Of a stretch of DNA of 64,000 nucleotides, positions 1 through 15,300 are shown piece by piece. Both the position numbers and the translations under genes were made by a program. The DNA comes from Siphonodentalium dalli (lineage: Eukaryota > Mollusca > Scaphopoda > Gadilida > Siphonodentaliidae). The notes under the pieces were generated by a model that was given only the letters and a program-made list of their open reading frames with translations, was not told where the DNA came from and made no database searches. Numbering within the stretch: the first letter of the stretch is position 1; each line of letters starts with the position of its first letter. The stretch covers positions 39,809,797 to 39,873,796 of the forward strand of contig CP136061.1 of NCBI GenBank assembly GCA_032622095.1. The letters are read 5' to 3'.

Positions 1-378
1 ATAGACCACACAAGTGTATTTTTGCACTAATGCCGTGGCTCACATTCATTCATTTGTTGCATATATTCTGTTCAGTATAACAGGAGATGGCCGCATAAAT
101 GGTCGGTTTCAGTGTACAGTACCACTTTAATTATGTCGCTTAAATACATGAGAATGAGGGAAGATTTTATTTAACTATTTACAAAATATAGGAGTATGAT
201 AACGACATCCTTTTCGGACGAGCCACATATAATTCCACAGGAAGTCAGAACTTTGAGAACTATAACTATAAACCTATGATAAACCGTACAACAGAACACG
301 TACATTCCAGCACGGTGCATATATGATCAAATTAGGTTGATAAACACTTTGATGTGGACTTGATAAACTTGAATGACT
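1..378. other. Left flank of the satellite, no gene seen
   Basis: AT-rich sequence with no open frame of useful length, no recognisable repeat and no similarity that I can see to the right flank of the array. It ends where the first diverged satellite unit begins. Confidence 0.6.
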
Positions 379-545
379 TCGGCTCATTTAGAGTATATGA
401 ACATTGATATGTCGTCGTATTATTGATCTATGCATACCCGCGGCTCGTTTGTAGAGTAGTGAACATTGATATGTCGTCGTTTAATAGATCTAACTACCCG
501 CGGCTCGTTTAGAGTATATGAACATTGATATCTCGTCGTTTAATA
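379..545. repeat. Diverged edge units of the satellite
   Basis: The first units differ from the array consensus. Unit one reads TTCGGCTCATTTAGAG and then GTCGTCGTATTATTGATC. Unit two has GTTTGTAGAGTAGTGAAC in place of GTTTAGAGTATATGAAC. From about 500 onward the units match the consensus. Degeneration at one edge is usual for satellites maintained by unequal exchange, because edge units are homogenised least. Confidence 0.85.
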
Positions 546-3500
546 AATCTACCTACCCGCGGCTCGTTTAGAGTATATGAACATTGATATGTCGTCGTTT
601 AATAGATCTACATACCCGCGGCTCGTTTAGAGTATATGAACATTGATATGTCGTCGTTTAATAAATCTACCTACCCGCGGCTCGTTTAGAGTATATGAAC
701 ATTGATATGTCGTCGTTTAATAGATCTACCTACCCGCGGCTCGTTTAGAGTATATGAACATTGATATGTCGTCGTTTAATAAATCTACCTATCCGCGGCT
801 CGTTTAGAGTATATGAACATTGATATGTCGTCGTTTAATAGATCTACCTACCCGCGGCTCGTTTAGAGTATATGAACATTGATATGTCGTCGTTTAATAG
901 ATCTACCTACCCGCGGCTCGTTTAGAGTATATGAACATTGATATGTCGTCGTTTAATAGATCTATCTACCCGCGGCTCGTTTAGAGTATATGAACATTGA
1001 TATGTCGTCGTTTAATAAATCTACCTATCCGCGACTCGTTTAGAGTATATGAACATTGATATGTCGTCGTTTAATAGATCTAACTACCCGCGGCTCGTTT
1101 AGAGTATATGAACATTGATATGTCGTCGTTTAATAAATCTACCTATCCGCGACTCGTTTAGAGTATATGAACATTGATATGTCGTCGTTTAATAAATCTA
1201 CCTACCCGCGGCTCGTTTAGAATATATGAACATTGATATGTCGTCGTTTAATAAATCTACCTACCCGCGGCTCGTTTAGAGTATATGAACATTGATATGT
1301 CGTCGTTTAATAGATCTAACTACCCGCGGCTCGTTTAGAGTATATGAACACTGATATGTCGTCGTTTAATAGATCTACCTACCCGCGGCTCGTTTAGAGT
1401 ATATGAACATTGATATGTCGTCGTTTAATAAATCTACCTACCCGCGGCTCGTTTAGAGTATATGAACATTGATATGTCGTCGTTTAATAAATCTACCTAT
1501 CCGCGACTCGTTTAGAGTATATGAACATTGATATGTCGTCGTTTAATAAATCTACCTACCCGCGGCTCGTTTAGAGTATATGAACATTGATATGTCGTCG
1601 TTTAATAAATCTACCTACCCGCGGCTCGTTTAGAGTATATGAACATTGATATGTCGTCGTTTAATAGATCTAACTACCCGCGGCTCGTTTAGAGTATATG
1701 AACATCGATATGTCGTCGTTTAATAAATCTACCTACCCGCGGCTCGTTTAGAGTATATGAACATTGATATGTCGTCGTTTAATAAATCTACCTATCTGCG
1801 GCTCGTTTAGAGTATATGAACATTGATATGTCGTCGTTTAATAAATCTACCTATCCGCGACTCGTTTAGAGTATATGAACATTGATATGTCGTCGTTTAA
1901 TAAATCTACCTACCCGCGGCTCGTTTAGAATATATGAACATTGATATGTCGTCGTTTAATAAATCTACCTACCCGCGGCTCGTTTAGAGTATATGAACAT
2001 TGATATGTCGTCGTTTAATAAATCTACCAATCCGCGGCTCGTTTAGAGTATATGAACATTGATATGTCGTCGTTTAATAAATCTACCTACCCGCGGCTCG
2101 TTTAGAGTATATCAACATTGATATGTCGTCGTTTAATAAATCTACCTACCCGCGGCTCGTTTAGAGTATATGAACATTGATATGTCGTCGTTTAATAAAT
2201 CTACCTACCCGCGGCTCGTTTAGAGTATATGAACATTGATATGTCGTCGTTTAATAAATCTACCTACCCGCGGCTCGTTTAGAGTATATGAACATTGATA
2301 TGTCGTCGTTTAATAAATCTACCTATCCGCGGCTCGTTTAGAGTATATGAACATTGATATGTCGTCGTTTAATAAATCTACCTACCCGCGGCTCGTTTAG
2401 AGTATATGAACATTGATATGTCGTCGTTTAATAGATCTACCTACCCGCGGCTCGTTTAGAGTATATGAACATTGATATGTCGTCGTTTAATAGATCTACC
2501 TACCCGCGGCTCGTTTAGAGTATATGAACATTGATATGTCGTCGTTTAATAGATCTACCTACCCGCGGCTCGTTTAGAGTATATGAACATTGATATGTCG
2601 TCGTTTAATAGATCTACCTACCCGCGGCTCGTTTAGAGTATATGAACATTGATATGTCGTCGTTTAATAAATCTACCTATCCGCGACTCGTTTAGAGTAT
2701 ATGAACATTGATATGTCGTCGTTTAATAAATCTACCTACCCGCGGCTCGTTTAGAGTATATGAACATTGATATGTCGTCGTTTAATAGATCTACCTACCC
2801 GCGGCTCGTTTAGAGTATATGAACATTGATATGTCGTCGTTTAATAGATCTACCTACCCGCGGCTCGTTTAGAGTATATGAACATTGATATGTCGTCGTT
2901 TAATAGATCTACCTACCCGCGGCTCGTTTAGAGTATATGAACATTGATATGTCGTCGTTTAATAGATCTACCTACCCGCGGCTCGTTTAGAGTATATGAA
3001 CATTGATATGTCGTCGTTTAATAGATCTACCTACCCGCGGCTCGTTTAGAGTATATGAACATTGATATGTCGTCGTTTAATAGATCTACCTACCCGCGGC
3101 TCGTTTAGAGTATATGAACATTGATATGTCGTCGTTTAATAGATCTACCAACCCGCGGCTCGTTTAGAGTATATGAACATTGATATGTCGTCGTTTAATA
3201 GATCTACCTACCCGCGGCTCGTTTAGAGTATATGAACATTGATATGTCGTCGTTTAATAGATCTACCTACCCGCGGCTCGTTTAGAGTATATGAACATTG
3301 ATATGTCGTCGTTTAATAAATCTACCTATCCGCGGCTCGTTTAGAGTATATGAACATTGATATGTCGTCGTTTAATAGATCTACCTACCCGCGGCTCGTT
3401 TAGAGTATATGAACATTGATATGTCGTCGTTTAATAAATCTACCTACCCGCGGCTCGTTTAGAGTATATGAACATTGATATGTCGTCGTTTAATAAATCT

Positions 3501-6470
3501 ACCTATCCGCGACTCGTTTAGAGTATATGAACATTGATATGTCGTCGTTTAATAGATCTACCTACCCGCGGCTCGTTTAGAGTATATGAACATTGATATG
3601 TCGTCGTTTAATAGATCTACCTACCCGCGGCTCGTTTAGAGTATATGAACATTGATATGTCGTCGTTTAATAGATCTACCTACCCGCGGCTCGTTTAGAG
3701 TATATGAACATTGATATGTCGTCGTTTAATAAATCTACCTACCCGCGGCTCGTTTAGAGTATATGAACATTGATATGTCGTCGTTTAATAAATCTAACTA
3801 CCCGCGGCTCGTTTAGAGTATATGAACATTGATATGTCGTCGTTTAATAAATCTACCTACCCGCGGCCCGTTTAGAGTATATATGAACATTGATATGTCG
3901 TCGTTTAATAAATCTACCTATCCGCGGCTCGTTTAGAGTATATGAACATTGATATGTCGTCGTTTAATAAATCTACCTATCCGCGGCTCGTTTAGAGTAC
4001 ATGAACATTGATATGTCGTCGTTTAATAAATCTACCTATCCGCGGCTCGTTTAGAGTATATGAACATTGATATGTCGTCGTTTAATAAATCTACCTACCC
4101 GCGGCTCGTTTAGAGTATATGAACATTGATATGTCGTCGTTTAATAGATCTAACTACCCGCGGCTCGTTTAGAGTATATGAACATTGATATGTCGTCGTT
4201 TAATAGATCTACCTATCCGCGGCTCGTTTAGAGTATATGAACATTGATATGTCGTCGTTTAATAAATCTACCTACCCGCGGCTCGTTTAGAGTATATGAA
4301 CATTGATATGTCGTCGTTTAATAAATCTACCTACCCGCGGCTCGTTTAGAGTATATGAACATTGATATTTCGTCGTTTAATAAATCTACCCTATCCGCGG
4401 CTCGTTTAGAGTATATGAACATTGATATGTCGTCGTTTAATAGATCTACATATCCGCGACTCGTTTAGAGTATATGAACATTGATATGTCGTCGTTTAAT
4501 AAATCTACCTACCCGCGGCTCGTTTAGAGTATATGAACATTGATATGTCGTCGTTTAATAGATCTACCTACCCGCGGCTCGTTTAGAGTATATGAACATT
4601 GATATGTCGTCGTTTAATAGATCTACCTATCCGCGGCTCGTTTAGAGTATATGAACATTGATATGTCGTCGTTTAATAGATCTACCTACCCGCGGCTCGT
4701 TTAGAGTATATGAACATTGATATGTCGTCGTTTAATAGATCTACCTACCCGCGGCTCGTTTAGAGTATATGAACATTGATATGTCGTCGTTTAATAGATC
4801 TAACTACCCGCGGCTCGTTTAGAGTATATGAACATTGATATGTCGTCGTTTAATAGATCTACCTATCCGCGGCTCGTTTAGAGTATATGAACATTGATAT
4901 GTCGTCGTTTAATAAATCTACCTACCAGCGGCTCGTTTAGAGTATATGAACATTGATATGTCGTCGTTTAATAAATCTACCTATCCGCGGCTCGTTTAGA
5001 GTATATGAACATTGATATGTCGTCGTTTAATAAATCTACCTACCCGCGGCTCGTTTAGAGTATATGAACATTGATATGTCGTGGTTTAATAGATCTACCT
5101 ACCCGCGGCTCGTTTAGAGTATATGAACATTGATATGTCGTCGTTTAATCAATATACCTACCCGCGGCTCGTTTAGAGTATATGAACATTGATATGTCGT
5201 CGTTTAATAGATCTAACTACCCGCGGCTCGTTTAGAGTATATGAACATTGATATGTCGTCGTTTAATAAATCTACCTACCCGCGGCTCGTTTAGAGTATA
5301 TGAACATTGATATGTCGTCGTTTAATAAATCTACCTACCCGCGGCTCGTTTAGAGTATATGAACATTGATATGTCGTCGTTTAATAGATCTACCTACCCG
5401 CGGCTCGTTTAGAGTATATGAACATTGATATGTCGTCGTTTAATAGATCTACCTACCCGCGGCTCGTTTAGAGTATATGAACATTGATATGTCGTCGTTT
5501 AATAAATCTACCTATCCGCGGCTCGTTTAGAGTATATGAACATTGATATGTCGTCGTTTAATAAATCTACCTACCCGCGGCTCGTTTAGAGTATATGAAC
5601 ATTGATATGTCGTCGTTTAATAGATCTACCTACCCGCGGCTCGTTTAGAGTATATGAACATTGATATGTCGTCGTTTAATAAATCTACCTACCCGCGGCT
5701 CGTTTAGAGTATATGAACATTGATATGTCGTCGTTTAATAAATCTACCTACCCGCGGCTCGTTTAGAGTATATGAACATTGATATGTCGTCGTTTAATAG
5801 ATCTACCTACCCGCGGCTCGTTTAGAGTATATGAACATTGATATGTCGTCGTTTAATAAATCTAACTACCCGCGGCTCGTTTAGAGTATATGAACATTGA
5901 TATGTCGTCGTTTAATAAATCTACCTACCCGCGGCTCGTTTAGAGTATATGAACATTGATATGTCGTCGTTTAATAGATCTACCTACCCGCGGCTCGTTT
6001 AGAGTATATGAACATTGATATGTCGTCGTTTAATAAATCTAACTACCCGCGGCTCGTTTAGAGTATATGAACATTGATATGTCGTCGTTTAATAAATCTA
6101 CCTACCCGCGGCTCGTTTAGAGTATATGAACATTGATATGTCGTCGTATAATAGATCTACCTACCCGCGGCTCGTTTAGAGTATATGAACATTGATATGT
6201 CGTCGTTTAATAAATCTAACTACCCGCGGCTCGTTTAGAGTATATGAACATTGATATGTCGTCGTTTAATAGATCTACCTACCCGCGGCTCGTTTAGAGT
6301 ATATGAATATTGATATGTCGTCGTTTAATAAATCTACATACCCGCGGCTCGTTTAGAGTATATGAACATTGATATGTCGTCGTTTAATAAATCTACCTAC
6401 CCGCGGCTCGTTTAGAGTATATGAACATTGATATGTCGTCGTTTAATAGATCTACCTACCCGCGGCTCGT

Positions 6471-7575
6471 TTATAGTATATGAACATTGATATGTCGTCG
6501 TTTAATAAATCTACCTACCCGCGGCTCGTTTAGAGTATATGAACATTGATATGTCGTCGTTTAATAGATCTAACTACCCGCGGCTCGTTTAGAGTATATG
6601 AACATTGATATGTCGTCGTTTAATAGATCTACCTACCCGCGGCTCGTTTAGAGTATATGAACATTGATATGTCGTCGTTTAATAAATCTACCTACCCGCG
6701 GCTCGTTTAGAGTATATGAACATTGATATGTCGTCGTTTAATATATCTACCTACCCGCGGCTCGTTTAGAGTATATGAACATTGATATGTCGTCGTTTAA
6801 TAAATCTACCTACCCGCGGCTCGTTTAGAGTATATGAACATTGATATGTCGTCGTTTAATAGATCGACCTATCCGCGGCTCGTTTAGAGTATATGAACAT
6901 TGATATGTCGTCGTTTAATATATCTACCTACCCGCGGCTCGTTTAGAGTATATGAACATTGATATGTCGTCGTTTAATAGATCGACCTATCCGCGGCTCG
7001 TTTAGAGTATATGAACATTGATATGTCGTCGTTTAATAAATCTACCTACCCGCGGCTCGTTTATAGTATATGAACATTGATATGTCGTCGTTTAATAAAT
7101 CTACCTACCCGCGGCTCGTTTAGAGTATATGAACATTGATATGTCGTCGTTTAATAGATCTAACTACCCGCGGCTCGTTTAGAGTATATGAACATTGATA
7201 TGTCGTCGTTTAATAGATCTACCTACCCGCGGCTCGTTTAGAGTATATGAACATTGATATGTCGTCGTTTAATAAATCTACCTACCCGCGGCTCGTTTAG
7301 AGTATATGAACATTGATATGTCGTCGTTTAATATATCTACCTACCCGCGGCTCGTTTAGAGTATATGAACATTGATATGTCGTCGTTTAATAAATCTACC
7401 TACCCGCGGCTCGTTTAGAGTATATGAACATTGATATGTCGTCGTTTAATAGATCTACCTACCCGCGGCTCGTTTAGAGTATATGAACATTGATATGTCG
7501 TCGTTTAATATATCTACCTACCCGCGGCTCGTTTAGAGTATATGAACATTGATATGTCGTCGTTTAATAGATCGA
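6471..7575. repeat. 10-unit (590-bp) duplicated block inside the satellite
   Basis: Rare variants recur together at a spacing of exactly 590 bp, or ten units. TTATAGTATA (for TTAGAGTATA) occurs at 6471 and 7061. AGATCGACCT (for AGATCTACCT) occurs at 6861, 6979 and 7569, the last two 590 bp apart. ATATATCTAC variants accompany them. This marks a recent local duplication of about ten monomers. Confidence 0.85.
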
Positions 7576-10194
7576 CCTATCCGCGGCTCGTTTAGAGTAT
7601 ATGAACATTGATATGTCGTCGTTTAATAAATCTACCTACCCGCGGCTCGTTTAGAGTATATGAACATTGATATGTCGTCGTTTAATAGATCTACCTACCC
7701 GCGGCTCATTTAGAGTATATGAACATTGATATGTCGTCGTTTAATATATCTACCTACCCGCGGCTCGTTTAGAGTATATGAACATTGATATGTCGTCGTT
7801 TAATAAATCTACCTACCCGCGGCTCGTTTAGAGTATATGAACATTGATATGTCGTCGTTTAATAGATCTACCTACCCGCGGCTCGTTTAGAGTATATGAA
7901 CATTGATATGTCGTCGTTTAATAGATCTACCTACCCGCGGCTCGTTTAGAGTATATGAACATTGATATGTCGTCGTTTAATAAATCTACCTACCCGCGGC
8001 TCGTTTAGAGTATATGAACATTGATATGTCGTCGTTTAATAGATCTACCTACCCGCGGCTCGTTTAGAGTATATGAACATTGATATGTCGTCGTTTAATA
8101 AATCTACCTACCCGCGGCTCGTTTTGAGTATATGAACATTGATATGTCGTCGTTTAATATATCTACCTACCCGCGGCTCGTTTAGAGTATATGAACATTG
8201 ATATGTCGTCGTTTAATAAATCTACCTATCCGCGGCTCGTTTAGAGTATATGAACATTGATATGTCGTCGTTTAATAAATCTACCTACCCGCGGCTCGTT
8301 TAGAGTATATGAACATTGATATGTCGTCGTTTAATAGATCTACCTACCCGCGGCTCGTTTAGAGTATATGAACATTGATATGTCGTCGTTTAATAGATCT
8401 ACCTACCCGCGGCTCGTTTAGAGTATATGAACATTGATATGTCGTCGTTTAATAGATCTAACTACCCGCGGCTCGTTTAGAGTATATGAACATTGATATG
8501 TCGTCGTTTAATAGATCTACCTACCCGCGGCTCGTTTAGAGTATATGAACATTGATATGTCGTCGTTTAATAGATCTAACTACCCGCGGCTCGTTTAGAG
8601 TATATGAACATTGATATGTCGTCGTTAAATAGATCTACCTACCCGCGGCTCGTTTAGAGTATATGAACATTGATATGTCGTCGTTTAATAAATCTACCTA
8701 TCCGCGGCTCGTTTAGAGTATATGAACATTGATATGTCGTCGTTTAATAGATCTAACTACCCGCGGCTCGTTTAGAGTATATGAACATTGATATGTCGTC
8801 GTTTAATAGATCTAACTACCCGCGGCTCGTTTAGAGTATATGAACATTGATATGTCGTCGTTTAATAGATCTAACTATCCGCGACTCGTTTTGAGTATAT
8901 GAACATTGATATGTCGTCGTTTAATAAATCTAACTACCCGCGGCTCGTTTAGAGTATATGAACATTGATATGTCGTCGTTTAATAAATCTACCTATCCGC
9001 GGCTCGTTTAGAGTATATGAACATTGATATGTCGTCGTTTAATAAATCTACCTACCCGCGGCTCGTTTAGAGTATATGAACATTGATATGTCGTCGTTTA
9101 ATAGATCTACCTACCCGCGGTTCGTTTAGAGTATATGAACATTGATATGTCGTCGTTTAATAAATCTACCTACCCGCGGCTCGTTTAGAGTATATGAACA
9201 TTGATATGTCGTCGTTTAATAGATCTACCTATCCGCGGCTCGTTTAGAGTATATGAACATTGATATGTCGTCGTTTAATAAATCTACCTACCCGCGGCTC
9301 GTTTAGAGTATATGAACATTGATATGTCGTCGTTTAATAAATCTACCTACCCGCGGCTCGTTTAGAGTATATGAACATTGATATGTCGTCGTTTAATAGA
9401 TCTACCTACCCGCGGCTCGTTTAGAGTATATGAACATTGATATGTCGTCGTTTAATAAATCTACCTACCCGCGGCTCGTTTAGAGTATATGAACATTGAT
9501 ATGTCGTCGTTTAATAAATCTACATATCCGCGACTCGTTTAGAGTATATGAACATTGATATGTCGTCGTTTAATAAATCTACCTACCCGCGGCTCGTTTA
9601 GAGTATATGAACATTGATATGTCGTCGTTTAATATATCTACCTACCCGCGGCTCGTTTAGCGTATATGAACATTGATATGTCGTCGTTTAATAGATCTCC
9701 CTATCCGCGACTCGTTTAGAGTATATGAACATTGATATGTCGTCGTTTAATAAATCTACCTACCCGCGGCTCGTTTAGAGTATATGAACATTGATATGTC
9801 GTCGTTTAATAAATCTACCTATCCGCGACTCGTTTAGAGTATATGAACATTGATATGTCGTCGTTTAATAAATCTACCTACCCGCGGCTCGTTTAGAGTA
9901 TATGAACATTGATATGTCGTCGTTTAATAAATCTACCTATCCGCGGCTCGTTTAGAGTATATGAACATTGATATGTCGTCGTTTAATAAATCTACCTACA
10001 CGCGGCTCGTTTAGAGTATATGAACATTGATATGTCGTCGTTTAATAGATCTACCTACCCGCGGCTCGTTTAGAGTATATGAACATTGATATGTCGTCGT
10101 TTAATAGATCTACCTACCCGCGGCTCGTTTAGAGTATATGAACATTGATATGTCGACGTTTAATAAATCTACCTACCCGCGGCTCGTTTAGAGT

Positions 10195-10645
10195 ATATAA
10201 ACATTGATATGTCGTCATTTAATAAATCTAACTACCCGCGGCTCGTTTAGAGTATATGAACATTGATATGTCGTCGTTTAATAGATCTACCTACCCGCGA
10301 CTCGTTTAGAGTATATAAACATTGCTATGTCGTCGTTTAATAGATCTACCTACCCGCGGCTCGTTTAGAGTATATGAACAAAGTTATGTCGTCGTTCAAT
10401 AGATCTACCTACCCGCGGCTCGTTTAGAGTATATGAACATTGATATGTCGTCATTTAATAAATCTAACTACCCGCGGCTCGTTTAGAGTATATGAACATT
10501 GATATGTCGTCGTTTAATAGATCTACCTACCCGCGACTCGTTTAGAGTATATGAACATTGCTATGTCGTCGTTTAATAGATCTACCTACCCGCGGCTCGT
10601 TTAGAGTATATGAACAAAGTTATGTCGTCGTTCAATAGATCTACC
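10195..10645. repeat. 4-unit (236-bp) duplicated block inside the satellite
   Basis: At least five rare variants repeat in the same order 236 bp apart: GTCGTCATTT at 10211 and 10447, a CGCGACTCG unit, ATTGCTATG at 10321 and 10557, AACAAAGTTATG (AAAGTT at 10380 and 10616) and CGTTCAATAG. This is the clearest higher-order repeat in the array. It appears to be two copies of a four-monomer block, with one difference (TATATAAAC against TATATGAAC). Confidence 0.93.
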
Positions 10646-13119
10646 TACCCGCGGCTCGTTTAGAGTATATGAACATTGATATGTCGTCGTTTAATAGATC
10701 TACCTACCCGCGGCTCGTTTAGAGTATATGAACATTGATATGTCGTCGTTTAATAGATCTATCTACCCGCGGCTCGTTTAGAGTATATGAACATTGATAT
10801 GTCGTCGTTTAATAGATCTACCTACCCGCGGCTCGTTTAGAGTATATGAACATTGATATGTCGTCGTTTAATAGATCTATCTACCCGCGGCTCGTTTTGA
10901 GTATATGAACATTGATATGTCGTCGTTTAATAGATCTACCTTCCCGTGGCTCGTTTAGAGTATAAGAACATTGATATGTCGTCGTTTAATAAATCTACCT
11001 ACCCGCGGCTCGTTTAGAGTATATGAACATTGATATGTCGTCGTTTAATAGATCTACCTACCCGCGGCTCGTTTAGAGTATATGAACATTGATATGTCGT
11101 CGTTTAATAGATCTACCTACCCGCGGCTCGTTTAGAGTATATGAACATTGATATGTCGTCGTTTAATAGATCTACCTACCCGCGGCTCGTTTAGAGTATA
11201 TGAACATTGATATGTCGTCGTTTAATAGATCTAACTACCCGCGGCTCGTTTAGAGTATATGAACATTGATATGTCGTCGTTTAATAGATCTACATACCAG
11301 CGGCTCGTTTAGAGTATATGAACATTGATATGTCGTCGTTTAATAAATATACCTACCCGCGGCTCGTTTAGAGTATATGAACATTGATATGTCGTCGTTT
11401 AATAGATCTACCTACCCGCGGCTCGTTTAGAGTATATGAACATTGATATGTCGTCGTTTAATAAATCTACCTACCCGCGGCTCGTTTAGAGTATATGAAC
11501 ATTGATATGTCGTCGTTTAATAGATCTAACTACCCGCGGCTCGTTTAGAGTATATGAACATTGATATGTCGTCGTTTAATAGATCTACATACCCGCGGCT
11601 CGTTTAGAGTATATGAACATTGATATGTCGTCGTTTAATAAATCTACCTACCCGCGGCTCGTTTAGAGTATATGAACATTGATATGTCGTCGTTTAATAG
11701 ATCTAACTACCCGCGGCTCGTTTAGAGTATATAAACATTGATATGTCGTCGTTTAATAGATCTACCTACCCGCGGCTCGTTTAGAGTATATGAACATTGA
11801 TATGTCGTCGTTTAATAAATCTACCTACCCTCGGCTCGTTTAGAGTATATGAACATTGATATGTCGTCGTTTAATAGATCTACCTACCCGCGGCTCATTT
11901 AGAGTATATGAACATTGATATGTCGTCGTTTAATTGATCTACCTACCCGCGGCTCATTTAGAGTATATGAACATTGATATGTCGTCTTTTAATAGATCTA
12001 CCTACCCGCGGCTCGTTTAGAGTATATGAACATTGATATGTCGTCGTTTAATAGATCTAACTACCCGCGGCTCGTTTAGAGTATATGAACATTGATATGT
12101 CGTCGTTTAATAAATCTACCTACCCGCGGCTCGGTTAGAGTATATGAACATTGATATGTCGTCGTTTAATAAATCTACCTACCCGCGGCTCGTTTAGAGT
12201 ATATGAACATTGATATGTCGTCGTTTAATAGATCTAACTACCCGCGGCTCGTTTAGAGTATATGAACATTGATATGTCGTCGTTTAATAAATCTACCTAC
12301 CCGCGGCTCGTTTAGAGTATATGAACATTGATATGTCGTCGTTTAATAGATCTACCTACCCGCGGCTCGTTTAGAGAACATGAACATTGATATGTCGTCG
12401 TTTAATAAATCTACCTACCCGTGGCTCGTTTAGAGTATATGAACATTGATATGTCGTCGTTTAATAAATCTACCTACCCGCGGCTCGTTTAGAGTATATG
12501 AACATTGATATGTCGTCGTTTAATAGATCTACCTACCAGCGGCTCGTTTAGAGTATATGAACATTGATATGTCGTCGTTTAATAGATCTACCTACCAGCG
12601 GCTCGTTTAGAGTATATGAACATTGATATGTCGTCGTTTAATAGATCTACCTATCCGCGGCTCGTTTAGAGTATATGAACATTGATATGTCGTCGTTTAA
12701 TAAATCTACCTACCCGCGGCTCGTTTAGAGTATATGAACATTGATATGTCGTCGTTTAATAAATCTACCTACCCGCGGCTCGTTTAGAGTATATGAACAT
12801 TGATATGTCGTCGTTTAATAGATCTACCTACCAGCGGCTCGTTTAGAGTATATGAACATTGATATGTCGTCGTTTAATAAATCTACCTACCCGCGGCTCG
12901 TTTAGAGTATATGAACATTGATATGTCGTCGTTTAATAAATCTACCTACCCGCGGCTCGTTTAGAGTATATGAACATTGATATGTCGTCGTTTAATAGAT
13001 CTACCTACCAGCGGCTCGTTTAGAGTATATGAACATTGATATGTCGTCGTTTAATAGATCTACCTATCCGCGGCTCGTTTAGAGTATATGAACATTGATA
13101 TGTCGTCGTTTAATAGATC

Positions 13120-14180
13120 TACCTATCCGCGGCTCGTTTAGAGTATATGAACATTGATATGTCGTCGTTTAATAAATCTACCTACCCGCGGCTCGTTTAG
13201 AGTATATGAACATTGATATGTCGTCGTTTAATAGATCTACCTATCCGCGGCTCGTTTAGAGTATATGAACATTGATATGTCGTCGTTTAATAAATCTACC
13301 TACCCGCGGCTCGTTTAGAGTATATGAACATTGATATGTCGTCGTTTAATAAATCTACCTACCCGCGGCTCGTTTAGAGTATATGAACATTGATATGTCG
13401 TCGTTTAATAAATCTATCTATCCGCGACTCGTTTAGAGTATATGAACATTGATATGTCGTCGTTTAATAGATCTACCTATCCGCGGCTCGTTTAGAGTAT
13501 ATGAACATTGATATGTCGTCGTTTAATAAATCTACCTACCCGCGGCTCGTTTAGAGTATATGAACATTGATATGTCGTCGTTTAATAAATCTACCTACCC
13601 GCGGCTCGTTTAGAGTATATGAACATTGATATGTCGTCGTTTAATAGATCTACCTATCCGCGGCTCGTTTAGAGTATATGAACATTGATATGTCGTCGTT
13701 TAATAAATCTACCTACCCGCGGCTCGTTTAGAGTATATGAACATTGATATGTCGTCGTTTAATAGATCTACCTATCCGCGGCTCGTTTAGAGTATATGAA
13801 CATTGATATGTCGTCGTTTAATAAATCTACCTACCCGCGGCTCGTTTAGAGTATATGAACATTGATATGTCGTCGTTTAATAAATCTACCTACCCGCGGC
13901 TCGTTTAGAGTATATGAACATTGATATGTCGTCGTTTAATAAATCTATCTATCCGCGACTCGTTTAGAGTATATGAACATTGATATGTCGTCGTTTAATA
14001 GATCTACCTATCCGCGGCTCGTTTAGAGTATATGAACATTGATATGTCGTCGTTTAATAAATCTACCTACCCGCGGCTCGTTTAGAGTATATGAACATTG
14101 ATATGTCGTCGTTTAATAAATCTACCTACCCGCGGCTCGTTTAGAGTATATGAACATTGATATGTCGTCGTTTAATAGAT
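13120..14180. repeat. 9-unit (531-bp) duplicated block inside the satellite
   Basis: The unusual unit AATCTATCTATCCGCGAC occurs at 13411 and again at about 13942, 531 bp or nine units later. The order of G/A and C/T variants in the five units before and three units after each marker is the same. The match breaks where the second block has the CCAGCGG variant. Confidence 0.8.
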
Positions 14181-15300
14181 CTACCTACCAGCGGCTCGTT
14201 TAGAGTATATGAACATTGATATGTCGTCGTTTAATAAATCTACCTACCCGCGGCTCGTTTAGAGTATATGAACATTGATATGTCGTCGTTTAATAGATCT
14301 AACTACCCGCGGCTCGTTTAGAGTATATGAACATTGATATGTCGTCGTTTAATAGATCTACCTACCCGCGGCTCGTTTAGAGTATATGAACATTGATATG
14401 TCGTCGTTTAATAAATCTACCTACCCGCGACTCGTTTAGAGTATATGAACATTGATATGTCGTCGTTTAATAAATCTACCTACCCGCGGCTCGTTTAGAG
14501 TATATGAACATTGATATGTCGTCGTTTAATAAATCTACCTACCCGCGGCTCGTTTAGAGTATATGAACATTGATATGTCGTCGTTTAATAGATCTACCTA
14601 CCCGCGGCTCGTTTAGAGTATATGAACATTGATATGTCGTCGTTTAATAAATCTACCTACCCGCGGCTCGTTTAGAGTATATGAACATTGATTTGTCGTC
14701 GTTTAGTAAATCTACCTATCCGCGGCTCGTTTAGAGTATATGAACATTGATATGTCGTCGTTTAATAGATCTACCTATCCGCGGCTCGTTTAGAGTATAT
14801 GAACATTGATATGTCGTCGTTTAATAAATCTACCTACCCGCGGCTCGTTTAGAGTATATGAACATTGATATGTCGTCGTTTAATAGATCTACCTACCCGC
14901 GGCTCGTTTAGAGTATATGAACATTGATATGTCGTCGTTTAATAGATCTACCTATCCGCGGCTCGTTTAGAGTATATGAACATTGATATGTCGTCGTTTA
15001 ATAAATCTACCTATCCGCGGCTCGTTTAGAGTATATGAACATTGATATGTCGTCGTTTAATAGATCTACCTACCCGCGGCTCGTTTAGAGTATATGAACA
15101 TTGATATGTCGTCGTTTAATAAATCTACCTACCCGCGGCTCGTTTAGAGTATATGAACATTGATATGTTGTCGTTTAATAGATCTACCTACCCGCGGCTC
15201 GTTTAGAGTATATGAACATTGATATGTCGTCGTTTAATAAATCTACCTACCCGCGGCTCGTTTAGAGTATATGAACATTGATATGTCGTCGTTTAATAAA

